Assembly: GCA_904393115.1 (NCBI GenBank)
Contig: CAJFMX010000004.1
Coordinates: 57,240 to 121,239, forward strand
Source of the DNA: an uncultured Clostridia bacterium
GTDB taxonomy: Bacteria > Bacillota > Clostridia > Christensenellales > UBA1750
DNA: 64,000 nt
Reading direction: 5' to 3'
The position numbers and the translations under genes are program-made. The notes under the pieces were generated by a model. That model had not been told where the DNA came from and made no database searches. It worked only from the letters and a program-made list of their open reading frames with translations. Within the stretch, counting starts at the first letter, position 1; each line of letters starts with the position of its first letter. Positions 14,719 through 22,398 of this stretch are shown here, one piece after another.

Positions 14719-16458
14719 GTGGAATTTTCCTTGATCGACACCTTATGGGTGTTCCTCGCCGCGATACTCGTCTTCTTCATGAACCTGGGCTTTGCCAGCG
14801 TGGAAGCGGGCTTTGCCCGGTCCAAGAACACAGTCAACATCCTCTCCAAGAACTTCATCGTCTTTGCGGTTTCGTCCCTGGGCTTTCTGCTGCTCGGCTG
14901 GGGCCTGATGTTCGGCGGTGACAATCCCTTCATCGGGACGGAGCATCTCTTCATCCTGGGCTCGCAGGATCTCTCCTTCTATGACAACACGCTGACCTCG
15001 TCCGTTCCCTTCTGGGGCAAGTTCTTCTTCCAGCTCGTGTTCTGCGGCACGGCGGCGACGATCGTCTCCGGTTCCGTGGCGGAGCGCGTGAAGTACATCA
15101 CCTTCATCCTGTTCTCCTTTGTCCTGACGCTGGTGATCTATCCCATCGTCGGCCACTGGGTCTGGGGCGGCGGCTGGCTGGCGGACCTCGGGTTCCGGGA
15201 CTTCGCGGGCGACGCGGTGGTCCACTCCCTGGGCGGCTGGTCCGCGCTGGCGGGCGCCATGCTCCTCGGCCCGCGCATCGGCAAATACGGCAAGGACGGC
15301 AAGCCGCGCGCCATCCCCGGCCACAGCATGTCCCTTGCGGTCATCGGCCTGTTCGTCCTGTGGCTGGGCTGGTTCGGCTTCAACCCCGGCTCCACCATGA
15401 GCTTCCAGAACCCCTCGGACGTCGTACACATCCTGATGACGACCAACACCGCCGCCATCGCCGCGGTCGTGACCTCCACGGCCACCTCGTGGCTGCTGCT
15501 CAAGAAGCCGGACCTGGGCATGACGGTCAACGGCTGCCTGGCGGGCCTTGTCGGCATCACGGGAAGCTGCGCCTACGTTTCCGTCGAGTCCTCGCTGCTC
15601 ATCGGCGCGCTCTCCGGCATCCTGGTGGTGTTCGCGGTGCAGTTCTTTGACCGCATCCACATCGACGACCCCGTCGGCGCCACGGCCGTGCACCTCTGCT
15701 GCGGCGTGTTCGGGACGATCTGCGTGGGCCTCTTCTCCCAGGCGGGCGTGACCTCCCTGTCCACGGTGGACGGCCTGTTCTTCGGCGGCGGCTTCGGGCC
15801 GCTGGGCATCCAGCTTCTGGGCGTTGTGGTCATCGGCGCGTTCAGCTTCCTTTCCTCGGGCCTGGTCTGGCTCGTGCTCAAGAAGACCATCGGCATCCGC
15901 GTCTCCCCGGAGGAGGAGATCCAGGGCCTGGACATCGGCGAGCACGGCAACGTCGCCTACCCCGACTTTGCGCTGGCCGCCGAGACCGTGGAGAGCGGCT
16001 TCTCCCCGGCGCCCATCTCCGCCGCGCCGGCCAGTCAGGCTGTGCCGGTTGAGAAGGCTGTGCCGGTCGAGCACCTCGAGACCCCCGGCGCCAAGATCAC
16101 CAAGGTCACGATCCTGACCAATCCCAACAAGTTCTCCGCTCTGCAGGAGGCCCTGGACGGCCTGGGCATCACCGGCATCACGGTGACCAACGTCTTCGGC
16201 TACGGCGTGCAGCACGGGCACACGGTCTTCTTCCGCGGCAACCCGGTGGAATCCCGCCTGCTGCCCAAGGTCAAGATCGACATCGTCGTCTGCAAGGTCC
16301 CGGTCGAAACGCTGCTTGCGACCGTGCAGAAGACGCTCTACACCGGCAACATCGGCGACGGCAAGGTCTTCCTCTTCGACGTGGAGGACGTGCTCAAGAT
16401 CCGCACCGGCGAGCGCGGCTACGACGCGCTGCAGGACGAGCCGGACGCAAGCGCCTGA
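14719..16458 (+). CDS. Ammonium channel (Amt) fused to a P-II signal domain
   Basis: Residues 1 to about 400 are an Amt/Rh channel: FMNLGFASVEAGFARSKN at the start, about eleven membrane segments, and the two pore histidines in AVVHSLGG (near residue 169) and TAVHLCCG (near residue 324). After a Pro/Ala-rich linker, a complete P-II domain runs from about residue 455: TKVTILTNPNKFSALQEAL, TVTNVFGYG, LLPKVKIDIVV and the nucleotide loop TGNIGDGKVF. In the T-loop the uridylylated Tyr of GlnB (RGAEYMV) is replaced (RGNPVES), so control is probably by nucleotide binding only. The GTG start at 14719 follows AAAGAGGAGG. The domain likely gates the channel in cis. Confidence 0.93.
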   Translation: MEFSLIDTLWVFLAAILVFFMNLGFASVEAGFARSKNTVNILSKNFIVFAVSSLGFLLLGWGLMFGGDNPFIGTEHLFILGSQDLSFYDNTLTSSVPFWGKFFFQLVFCGTAATIVSGSVAERVKYITFILFSFVLTLVIYPIVGHWVWGGGWLADLGFRDFAGDAVVHSLGGWSALAGAMLLGPRIGKYGKDGKPRAIPGHSMSLAVIGLFVLWLGWFGFNPGSTMSFQNPSDVVHILMTTNTAAIAAVVTSTATSWLLLKKPDLGMTVNGCLAGLVGITGSCAYVSVESSLLIGALSGILVVFAVQFFDRIHIDDPVGATAVHLCCGVFGTICVGLFSQAGVTSLSTVDGLFFGGGFGPLGIQLLGVVVIGAFSFLSSGLVWLVLKKTIGIRVSPEEEIQGLDIGEHGNVAYPDFALAAETVESGFSPAPISAAPASQAVPVEKAVPVEHLETPGAKITKVTILTNPNKFSALQEALDGLGITGITVTNVFGYGVQHGHTVFFRGNPVESRLLPKVKIDIVVCKVPVETLLATVQKTLYTGNIGDGKVFLFDVEDVLKIRTGERGYDALQDEPDASA

Positions 16459-16482
16459 CCTTTTCCCCATATTCCCCATAAC

Positions 16483-16527
16483 AAAAGCCCCGGGCCGCGG
16501 CAGTGCCGCAAACCCGGAGCTTTTTTT
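16483..16527. terminator. Bidirectional terminator between amt and the flavodoxin gene
   Basis: AAAAGCCCCGGG pairs with CCCGGAGCTTTT (one mismatch), with a T run on the right and AAAA on the left. Confidence 0.8.
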
Positions 16528-16533
16528 GCCGTT

Positions 16534-16959
16534 TTAGCCGACCAGCTTTGCGCCCAGGTCGCGGCAGGCGGCCAGCGCCTCGTCGTCCGGCGCCTCGTTG
16601 GCGATCACGCCGTCGGCCACCAGCGTGCAGCCGTCGCCCTCGACGCCCGCCTGCCAGGTGCGCATCCACTCGCCGTCGCCCCAGCCGTAGGAGCCGAACA
16701 GACCGACCTTCTTGCCCGCAAGGGACGGCTCCACCGCGCGGAACATGGGCTCGAACTCGTCGCTCTCCAGCTCCTCGGAGCCCATGGACGGGCAGCCAAA
16801 GGCCAGGCCCTCGTACTCCGGCACCTTGTCCGGGCCAAAGTCCGCGGCGGTAAAGACCTCCGCCTGGCCGCCGGCCGCGGCGATGCCCTCGGCCACGGCG
16901 TTGGCCATCTGCTCGGTATTTCCGGTTCCGCTCCAATACACAACTGCAAACTTGCTCAT
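16534..16959 (-). CDS. Flavodoxin
   Basis: Short-chain FMN electron carrier, 141 residues. The phosphate-binding loop is VVYWSGTGNTEQMANAV near residue 6, the 60s loop is FGCPSMGSEELE near residue 53, and the 90s loop is FGSYGWGDGEWM near residue 88. Flavodoxins often replace ferredoxin when iron is short. It lies 34 bases downstream of the DUF3793 gene and has no promoter that I can see, so it is probably the third gene of the operon behind the GTTAG-N6-CTAAC operator, which fits an iron-starvation role. Confidence 0.93.
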   Translation of the reverse strand: MSKFAVVYWSGTGNTEQMANAVAEGIAAAGGQAEVFTAADFGPDKVPEYEGLAFGCPSMGSEELESDEFEPMFRAVEPSLAGKKVGLFGSYGWGDGEWMRTWQAGVEGDGCTLVADGVIANEAPDDEALAACRDLGAKLVG

Positions 16960-16993
16960 CGTTTTCTCTCCTTTTGCTGTTTTTCTCTATCCT

Positions 16994-17554
16994 TCAACCC
17001 GCGACGGTCAGCCGCGAGAGAGAATGCCCATTCTGATAGCACTGCAGGTAGACGCGCGCGCACTTTTCATACCGCGCGAAGCACCGCAGCGCGGCCTGCG
17101 GGTCCCCATAGACCTTCCAGCAGCCGCAGAGGCGGTAGTTTTTGCCGCAGTTCTCGATAAAGCCCTGCACGTCCTCCAGGGGATACCCCAGGAACAGGCC
17201 GATTTCGTGGGGAAAGCAGGGGCGGCGCGCGATGCGCCGCAGGAGAAGCTCCACGTTTTCCTGAACCGCCGCGCCCGGCTCGTACCCATGGCGCCGCAGG
17301 AAGTCCGCCGCGCCCGGCTTCTCCCATTCGCGCCGCAGATGCCCTTCCCGGTAGAGGTAGAGCAGGGCGCTGTCGCCGTCCCACCGGGCCGTGCGCACGT
17401 GCACGCCCCGCGGCGCGAGGGTCGCCCGCCAGGCCTGCGTCGCCGCCTCCAGCTCCGCGCGCGGGCCGGTCAGCCGCACGAGGTTTGCGCACTTGAGCCC
17501 CGCCAGCGTCGGCGCGCAGTGCGTCAGCAGCACGCGCTCCATCTCCCTGCTCAC
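16994..17554 (-). CDS. DUF3793 family protein
   Basis: Unknown function; proteins of this family are commonly encoded near flavodoxin and ferrous iron genes in Clostridia. The sequence begins LLTHCAPTLAGLKCANLVRL and has a central strand block (LLYLYREGHLRRE) and the cysteine-containing FPHEIGLFLGYPLEDVQGFIENCGKNYRLCGCWKVYG near residue 120, the most conserved part in my recollection. I chose GTG at 17554 because GGAGG lies 7 bases upstream and GTGA overlaps the stop of the previous gene; an ATG at 17542 is the alternative. Confidence 0.8.
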   Translation of the reverse strand: MSREMERVLLTHCAPTLAGLKCANLVRLTGPRAELEAATQAWRATLAPRGVHVRTARWDGDSALLYLYREGHLRREWEKPGAADFLRRHGYEPGAAVQENVELLLRRIARRPCFPHEIGLFLGYPLEDVQGFIENCGKNYRLCGCWKVYGDPQAALRCFARYEKCARVYLQCYQNGHSLSRLTVAG

Positions 17555-17844
17555 GGCACAGCCTCCAGAACGCGCTCCTCCAGCAAGCCCTTCAGGGCGG
17601 AGGCGCTGCTGCTGTGGCACCGCGCGACCGGCGTGTTGCACCGCTTGGCCTCGCGCAGGGCCATCTCCACCATCTTGTGCGAGACGGTGCTGGTGAACAG
17701 GATCATCAGGTCCGGGTTGCCGATCTTACACTTCATTCCGTCCCGCATCTTGCAAAACACCTTCGCCTCATAGCCGTATTTGCTGCAAATTTCGCGGTAT
17801 CTGCACGCCATGCACTCGTTGCCGCCTACGATCACGATGGACAT
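17551..17844 (-). CDS. DUF2325 domain protein
   Basis: A 97-residue protein with the DUF2325 pattern: SIVIVGGNECMACRYREICSKYGYEAKVFCKM at the start (a Rossmann-like strand and GGN loop plus three Cys), a middle DLMILFTSTVSHKMVEMALREAK, and a final helix. Function unknown; the cysteines suggest metal or redox sensing. It is the first gene of the DUF2325-DUF3793-flavodoxin operon and lies behind a promoter and a 16-bp palindrome that also occurs at feoA, so the operon is probably metal-regulated. Confidence 0.82.
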   Translation of the reverse strand: MSIVIVGGNECMACRYREICSKYGYEAKVFCKMRDGMKCKIGNPDLMILFTSTVSHKMVEMALREAKRCNTPVARCHSSSASALKGLLEERVLEAVP

Positions 17845-17862
17845 CTTCTGCCTCCTTTGCTG

Positions 17863-17878
17863 GTTAGTTATAACTAAC
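17863..17878. promoter_or_regulatory. Palindromic operator GTTAGTTATAACTAAC
   Basis: A perfect 16-bp palindrome of the form GTTAG-N6-CTAAC. It lies just downstream of the -10 of the DUF2325 operon. The same form occurs before feoA at 20377-20392 and, with one change, at 20420-20435. The arms resemble the TTAG/CTAA half sites of DtxR/IdeR/MntR-type metalloregulators; that assignment is inference. Confidence 0.75.
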
Positions 17879-17887
17879 TACAGCGTC

Positions 17888-17917
17888 AGTATAGCATACC
17901 CTGCCCGCGTTGGTCAA
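17888..17917 (-). promoter_or_regulatory. Promoter TTGACC-N18-TATACT for the DUF2325 operon
   Basis: On the minus strand, -35 at 17912-17917 and -10 at 17888-17893; the operator palindrome begins 9 bases further downstream. Confidence 0.7.
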
Positions 17918-17928
17918 TACGCAGTTTG

Positions 17929-17964
17929 CAAAAAAACAGCGGCTGAAGAACCTTCTTCAGCCGC
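17929..17964 (-). terminator. Terminator of the feo operon
   Basis: GCGGCTGAAGAA and its exact complement are separated by two bases, and on the minus strand TGTTTTTTTGC follows. Confidence 0.85.
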
Positions 17965-17973
17965 CAGGGTTGG

Positions 17974-18111
17974 TCATTGCGGTCTTTTGCAGCCTCCGCA
18001 GGCGCTGCAGTTGCCGCAGCAGCCCTTCTGCTTTTGCCGGCGCATCGCGCGGCAGGCGCCCCATGCGCCGAGCGCAAGCAGCAGCAAAAGCAAAACGTCG
18101 AGCGCACCCAT
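17974..18111 (-). CDS. FeoB-associated Cys-rich membrane peptide, 45 residues
   Basis: Small protein directly after feoB, 3 bases from its stop codon. It reads MGALDVLLLLLLALGAWGAC, one hydrophobic segment, followed by a basic linker (RAMRRQKQKG) and a cysteine cluster CCGNCSACGGC, then KRPQ. This is the layout of the FeoB-associated Cys-rich membrane protein family, which may be an FeoC-like partner that binds iron or holds FeoB. It is too short for usual gene calls. A terminator follows, so it is the last gene of feoA-feoB. Confidence 0.88.
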   Translation of the reverse strand: MGALDVLLLLLLALGAWGACRAMRRQKQKGCCGNCSACGGCKRPQ

Positions 18112-18114
18112 GCG

Positions 18115-20127
18115 TCACACCCCCAGAATTAATCCCCCGATCTGATAGACCAGGAAGGCCACGATCCACGCCACGCAGCACTGGGCGAACATGGCCAGCG
18201 CCGCATAGCGCGCGCTGCCGAGCTCCCGCTTGACGGCCGCCACCGCGGCAAAGCAGGGCATGTACAGCAGCGTAAACGTCAGGAAGGACACCGCGGAAAG
18301 CGGCGTGAACAGCGAGCCCAGGACCGTGGAGAGCTGGGCCGTATCCGGCACATTGGTCAGCACCGCGAGGGTCGAAACCACGGCCTCCTTGGCGGAAAGG
18401 CCGGTGAGCAGCGCCGTGGAGCTGATCCAGTTGCCAAAGCCCAGGGGCGCGAAGACCGGCGCGATGAACCGGCCGATGCCCGCCAGCATGCTGTCGCTGC
18501 TGTCGCTGACCATCATCAGGCGCGTATCAAAGCTCTGCAGGACCCAGATGACGATGGACGCCATGAAGATGATCGTAAACGCCTTGACGAGGAAGTCCTT
18601 CGCCTTTTCCCACATGTGGATGACGACGGACTTGGCGCTGGGCAAGCGGTAGGCGGGCAGCTCCATGACAAAGGGGACGGGCTTTCCCTTGAAGACCGAG
18701 TGCTTGAGCAACAGCCCATAGAGCACGCCCACGACCATGCCGCCGACGTACAGCCCGATCATCACCAGCGGCGCCGCGTTCGGGAAGAAGGCGGCCGTAA
18801 ACGTCGCGTAGATGGGGAGCTTTGCGGAGCAGGACATGAAGGGCGTGAGCAGAATCGTCATGCGCCGGTCGCGCTCGCTGGCCAGCGTGCGCGTGGCCAT
18901 GATTGCCGGCACCGAGCAGCCAAAGCCGATCAGCATCGGCACGAACGACCGGCCGGAGAGCCCGATCTTGCGCAGCAGCTTGTCCATCACGAACGCGACG
19001 CGCGCCATGTACCCGCTGTCCTCCAGGATGGAGAGGAAGAAGAACAGCGTCACGATCGTGGGCAGGAAGGACAGAACCGATCCGACGCCCACGCACACGC
19101 CGTCGATCAGCAGGGAGTGCACCGCCGCATTGATCCCGAGGTTCGTCAGCGCCTGGTCCAGCAGGCCCGTCAGCCCGTCGATCCCCAGCGAGAGCCAGTC
19201 CGAGAGCAGCGCGCCGATGACGTTGAACGTCAGGAAGAACGTCAGCAGCATCACGCACAGGAAGATCGGGATGCCGAAGTACTTGTGCGTCAGCACGCGG
19301 TCGATCTGGATGGAGCGCTGCAGCTCGCGGGAGTTCCCGTTCTTCTTGACCGCGTCCTTGCAGGCGTTGGCGATGAAGTCATAGCGCATGTCCGCGAGCG
19401 CCGCCTCGCGGTCCGTGCCCAGGTTCGTCTCCATCTCGCGGACGATGTTGTCGATGATCTCCTTCTCGCTGTCGGTGAGGTTCAGCTTGCTCAGCGTGAT
19501 CGGATCGCCCTCGACCACCTTGGTCGCCGCGTACCGCGAGGGAAGCCCCGCGTCCTTGACCTCTTTTTCGATGATGTGCGCGATGGAGTGCACGGCCCGG
19601 TGCACTTCCCCCTGGCAGAGGTCCAACCCGCGCGGCCGGTCCTTCTGCTGCGCCGCCTCGATCGTCCGCTGGACGAGCTCCTCGCAGCCCTCGTTCTTCG
19701 CCGCGGAGATGGGCACGATGGGCAGCCCCAGGTTCTGCGAGAGGAGCGGCACGTCGATGGAGTCGCCGTTCTGCCGGACCTCGTCCATCATGTTGAGCGC
19801 GACGACGACCGGCACGCCGACCTCCATGAGCTGCAGCGTCAAGTAGAGGTTGCGCTCGATGTTCGTGGCGTCCACGATGTTGATGACCGCCTCCGGCTTG
19901 TTGACCAGGAGAAAGTCCCGCGTCACGACCTCCTCCGCCGTGTAGGGCGAGAGCGAGTAGATGCCGGGCAGGTCCACGAGCGTCATGTTCTTTTGCCCGC
20001 GGATGGCGCCCTCCTTCTTCTCCACCGTCACGCCCGGAAAATTGCCGACGTGCTGGTTGGACCCGGTGAGCTGGTTGAAAAGCGTGGTCTTTCCCGAATT
20101 CGGGTTGCCGAGCAATGCGATGATCAT
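18115..20127 (-). CDS. feoB: Ferrous iron transport protein B
   Basis: Inner-membrane Fe(II) transporter with an N-terminal G domain. G1 is GNPNSGKTT from residue 7, switch I NFPGVTVEKKEG, G3 DLPG near residue 53 and G4 NMMD near residue 113. A helical GDP-dissociation-inhibitor-like region follows to about residue 270, then the two Gate domains with about eight membrane segments (FGCSVPAIMATRTL near residue 407). 670 residues is normal for Clostridia. The start overlaps the feoA stop by four bases (ATGA), and the Cys-rich peptide follows. Regulation is probably by the two palindromes upstream of feoA. Confidence 0.96.
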   Translation of the reverse strand: MIIALLGNPNSGKTTLFNQLTGSNQHVGNFPGVTVEKKEGAIRGQKNMTLVDLPGIYSLSPYTAEEVVTRDFLLVNKPEAVINIVDATNIERNLYLTLQLMEVGVPVVVALNMMDEVRQNGDSIDVPLLSQNLGLPIVPISAAKNEGCEELVQRTIEAAQQKDRPRGLDLCQGEVHRAVHSIAHIIEKEVKDAGLPSRYAATKVVEGDPITLSKLNLTDSEKEIIDNIVREMETNLGTDREAALADMRYDFIANACKDAVKKNGNSRELQRSIQIDRVLTHKYFGIPIFLCVMLLTFFLTFNVIGALLSDWLSLGIDGLTGLLDQALTNLGINAAVHSLLIDGVCVGVGSVLSFLPTIVTLFFFLSILEDSGYMARVAFVMDKLLRKIGLSGRSFVPMLIGFGCSVPAIMATRTLASERDRRMTILLTPFMSCSAKLPIYATFTAAFFPNAAPLVMIGLYVGGMVVGVLYGLLLKHSVFKGKPVPFVMELPAYRLPSAKSVVIHMWEKAKDFLVKAFTIIFMASIVIWVLQSFDTRLMMVSDSSDSMLAGIGRFIAPVFAPLGFGNWISSTALLTGLSAKEAVVSTLAVLTNVPDTAQLSTVLGSLFTPLSAVSFLTFTLLYMPCFAAVAAVKRELGSARYAALAMFAQCCVAWIVAFLVYQIGGLILGV

Positions 20128-20354
20128 GCTTTTTCCTCCGTGATCTCGATTTTCTGGGCGTCCTCCAGGCGGATGGTCAGCTCGTACCCGCGCAGAAACA
20201 GCTCGATCGGGTCGCCCATGGGCGCGACCTTGCGCACCATCACGCGCGTGCGGGGCGTGAGCCCCATGTCCAGCAGTCTGCGGCGAAGCGCGCCCTCTCC
20301 CCCGACGGCCTCAATTACACCATATGCGCCGACTTTCAATTTATCCAGCGTCAT
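20124..20354 (-). CDS. feoA: Ferrous iron transport protein A
   Basis: Small SH3-like cytoplasmic partner of FeoB, 76 residues. The sequence has the family pattern: a starting TLDKLKVGAYGVIEAVGG, then LRRRLLDMGLTPRTRVMVRKVAPMGDPIELFLRGYELTIRLEDAQKI. It is the first gene of the feo operon. Two copies of the GTTAG-N6-CTAAC type site lie between its promoter and its start codon, so expression is probably shut off when the metal is plentiful. Confidence 0.94.
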   Translation of the reverse strand: MTLDKLKVGAYGVIEAVGGEGALRRRLLDMGLTPRTRVMVRKVAPMGDPIELFLRGYELTIRLEDAQKIEITEEKA

Positions 20355-20376
20355 ACTCCTCTTCTCCCCCTCAATT

Positions 20377-20392
20377 GTTAGCGCTTGCTAAC
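20377..20392. promoter_or_regulatory. feoA operator 1, GTTAGCGCTTGCTAAC
   Basis: Inverted repeat GTTAGC-N4-GCTAAC, 22 bases upstream of the feoA start. It matches the palindrome at 17863-17878 in both outer arms (GTTAG and CTAAC) and in length. Confidence 0.75.
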
Positions 20393-20419
20393 TTTTCCCA
20401 CAAAAGAAATCGGCCAAAA

Positions 20420-20435
20420 GTTAGCCTCTGCTTAC
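20420..20435. promoter_or_regulatory. feoA operator 2, GTTAGCCTCTGCTTAC
   Basis: Second copy with one arm change (CTTAC). It abuts the -10 element of the feoA promoter, where bound protein would block open-complex formation. Confidence 0.65.
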
Positions 20436-20464
20436 AATATACGCATCTCCCTGGGATTTGTCAA
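20436..20464 (-). promoter_or_regulatory. feoA promoter TTGACA-N17-TATATT
   Basis: On the minus strand, -35 at 20459-20464 and -10 at 20436-20441 with a 17-base spacer. Confidence 0.8.
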
Positions 20465-20503
20465 TCCCATCCCCGTTAAGTTCTGCATTTTGTTCTTCAA
20501 ATC

Positions 20504-20542
20504 AAAAAAGCGCCGCGTGTTTCACGTGAAACACGCAGCGCT
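20504..20542 (-). terminator. parB terminator that contains a parS site
   Basis: On the minus strand AGCGCTGCGTGTTTCAC pairs with GTGAAACACGCGGCGCT and a run of six T follows. The central 16 bp are a perfect parS. Confidence 0.8.
20518..20533. promoter_or_regulatory. parS site TGTTTCACGTGAAACA
   Basis: Exact match to the Bacillus/Clostridium parS consensus, the loading site of the ParB (Spo0J) CTPase clamp. It lies just past the parB stop codon, within the parB terminator. Confidence 0.93.
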
Positions 20543-20548
20543 GCGCGT

Positions 20549-21412
20549 TCATTCTTCCCGAATGCGCAGGAATTCATAGATGCGGTCGAGGTCCTCCGCG
20601 GAGCTGTAGTGCAGGACGACCTTTCCGTGCCGGGCGTTGCCGGTGACGGTGACCTTCGTCCCGAAGCGCTGGCGGGCGGCCTCCTCGACGAGGGCAAGCT
20701 CTGCGCAGCGCGGCCGCTCCGGCTTGGGCGCGGCCTCCTCCCGCATGTACTTGACGAGGGATTCCGTCTGCCGCACGTTGAGCCCGCGCTGGACGACCTG
20801 GCGGGAGAGGTTGACGATGTCGCGCTCGTTCTCCGCGCCGAGCAGGGCGCGGGCGTGGCCCTCCGTGAGGTCGCCGGAGGCGACGAGCTCCGCGACCTCC
20901 TGGGGCAGGCTGAGCAGCCGCAGCAGATTCGCCACCGCCGAGCGGCTCTTGCCCAGCCGCTGGGCGACCTGCTCCTGCGTCAGGCCGCATTGCTGCATGA
21001 GCGCGTGGATGGCCTGCGCCTCTTCCATGGGATTGAGGTCCGTACGCTGGATGTTCTCAATCAGGGACATCTCCATGCGACGGATCTCCTCGACGTCGCG
21101 GACGATGGCCGGAACCTCGCTCAGCTCAGCCATGCGGGCCGCGCGCCAGCGGCGCTCGCCTGCGACAATGGTATAGCGCTTGCCGTTCGGCGCAAGGATG
21201 ATCGGCTGGATCACGCCCACGGACCGGATCGAGGCCGCGAGCTGATCAAGCGCCTCGGGCGCGAACTGTTTGCGCGGCTGGTTTTTATTGGGATCAATGC
21301 TCCCGATGGGGATCATCTGGATGCTGTTTTCCGCGTTCTCCTCGTCCACCTCGGGAATGTCGCCAAAGAGCGCGTTGATTCCCTTCCCCAGGCCGCCGCT
21401 CGTCTTCGCCAT
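20549..21412 (-). CDS. parB: Chromosome partitioning protein ParB (Spo0J)
   Basis: Binds parS and recruits SMC near the origin. The N-terminal ParA-interaction segment (KTSGGLGKGINALFGD) is followed by the CTP-binding region with QPRKQF, GVIQPI and GERRWRAARMA, then the helix-turn-helix LTQEQVAQRLGKSRSAVANLLRLL near residue 142, and a C-terminal dimer domain ending in YEFLRIREE. I chose ATG 21412 because GGAGGG lies 7 bases upstream and falls between it and an earlier in-frame ATG at 21427. parA ends two bases upstream, so they form one operon. 287 residues is usual. Confidence 0.94.
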   Translation of the reverse strand: MAKTSGGLGKGINALFGDIPEVDEENAENSIQMIPIGSIDPNKNQPRKQFAPEALDQLAASIRSVGVIQPIILAPNGKRYTIVAGERRWRAARMAELSEVPAIVRDVEEIRRMEMSLIENIQRTDLNPMEEAQAIHALMQQCGLTQEQVAQRLGKSRSAVANLLRLLSLPQEVAELVASGDLTEGHARALLGAENERDIVNLSRQVVQRGLNVRQTESLVKYMREEAAPKPERPRCAELALVEEAARQRFGTKVTVTGNARHGKVVLHYSSAEDLDRIYEFLRIREE

Positions 21413-21413
21413 G

Positions 21414-22184
21414 TCATTTCCCTCCATTCCACTTCAAAAATTCGTCTGCCAGGCTCTCATACGCCAGCGCGCCCGCGGAGCGGGGATCGTACAGATTGAT
21501 GGGCTGGCCAAAGCTGGGCGCCTCGCCCAAGCGCACGTTTCGTGGGATGATGGTGGCGTAAACCTTTTGGGCAAAGAACTTCTTTACCTCCTCCACCACC
21601 TGCACGCCGAGCTTTGTGCGCCCGTCCAGCATCGTCAAGACCACGCCCTCGATGTCCAAATTCGGGTTGAGGCGCTTCTTGACCAGGCGGACGGTGTTCA
21701 TCAGCTGGGTCAATCCCTCCAGCGCATAGTATTCGCACTGGATCGGCACGAGCACGGTGTCCGAAGCGGTCAGCGCATTGAGCGTCAGCAGGCCGAGCGA
21801 GGGCGGACAATCGATGAACACGTAGTCGTACAGCGGCTGGACCACCTCGAGCTGATGCGACAGAATGTGCTCCCGCGCGAGGGCGGAAACCAATTCAATC
21901 TCCGCGCCCGCGAGCTGAATGTTCGAGGGCAGGGCGTAGAGATTCTTGATGCAGGTTCCCTGCACCGCCTCCTGCACAGAGGTGTCGTTCATCAAGACGT
22001 CGTAGACCGACGTCTCCACGCGGTCGTGATCGATGCCCACGCCGCTGGTCGCATTCCCCTGCGGGTCCAGATCGACCAGCAGAACGCGAAACCCCTTGGA
22101 GGCGACGCAGGCGGACAAATTGACTGCGGTCGTCGTCTTCCCCACGCCGCCTTTTTGGTTTGCAATACTGATCACTTTAGACAA
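21414..22184 (-). CDS. parA: Chromosome partitioning ATPase ParA (Soj)
   Basis: Deviant Walker ATPase that works with ParB in origin segregation and controls DnaA in Bacillus. The P-loop KGGVGKTTT lies at residues 11-19 with the signature Lys; Walker A' is [14 protein letters not shown] near residue 35, and the second motif [19 protein letters not shown] is near residue 118. 256 residues matches Soj. It starts with [10 protein letters not shown], and its stop codon overlaps the ribosome binding region of parB. Candidate promoters with TATAAT lie at 22239-22244 and 22366-22371 (minus strand), both with poor -35 elements. Confidence 0.95.
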   Translation of the reverse strand: MSKVISIANQKGGVGKTTTAVNLSACVASKGFRVLLVDLDPQGNATSGVGIDHDRVETSVYDVLMNDTSVQEAVQGTCIKNLYALPSNIQLAGAEIELVSALAREHILSHQLEVVQPLYDYVFIDCPPSLGLLTLNALTASDTVLVPIQCEYYALEGLTQLMNTVRLVKKRLNPNLDIEGVVLTMLDGRTKLGVQVVEEVKKFFAQKVYATIIPRNVRLGEAPSFGQPINLYDPRSAGALAYESLADEFLKWNGGK

Positions 22185-22398
22185 AAAAGACCCGCCTTCC
22201 TTCCGTTACAAGAGCTCGTCCACAAAGGGCACGAACCTATTATAGCGGATTTCGACGGGAAAGAGAAGGGGGATGGCTCAATTCCGGATGAGGATTTTCA
22301 AAATCCTGCTCAAAAACTGCCGGATCAGCGGAAGATAGCAAACGGAAGCGGGAGAACGATGCTTTATTATAGCACATCCTGGTGAAAAAAGGAAGACC

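Noticed and set aside
18616..20391. Long plus-strand frame opposite feoB and feoA
   Set aside because: Antisense shadow; low-complexity and without a ribosome binding site, while feoB is complete on the other strand.
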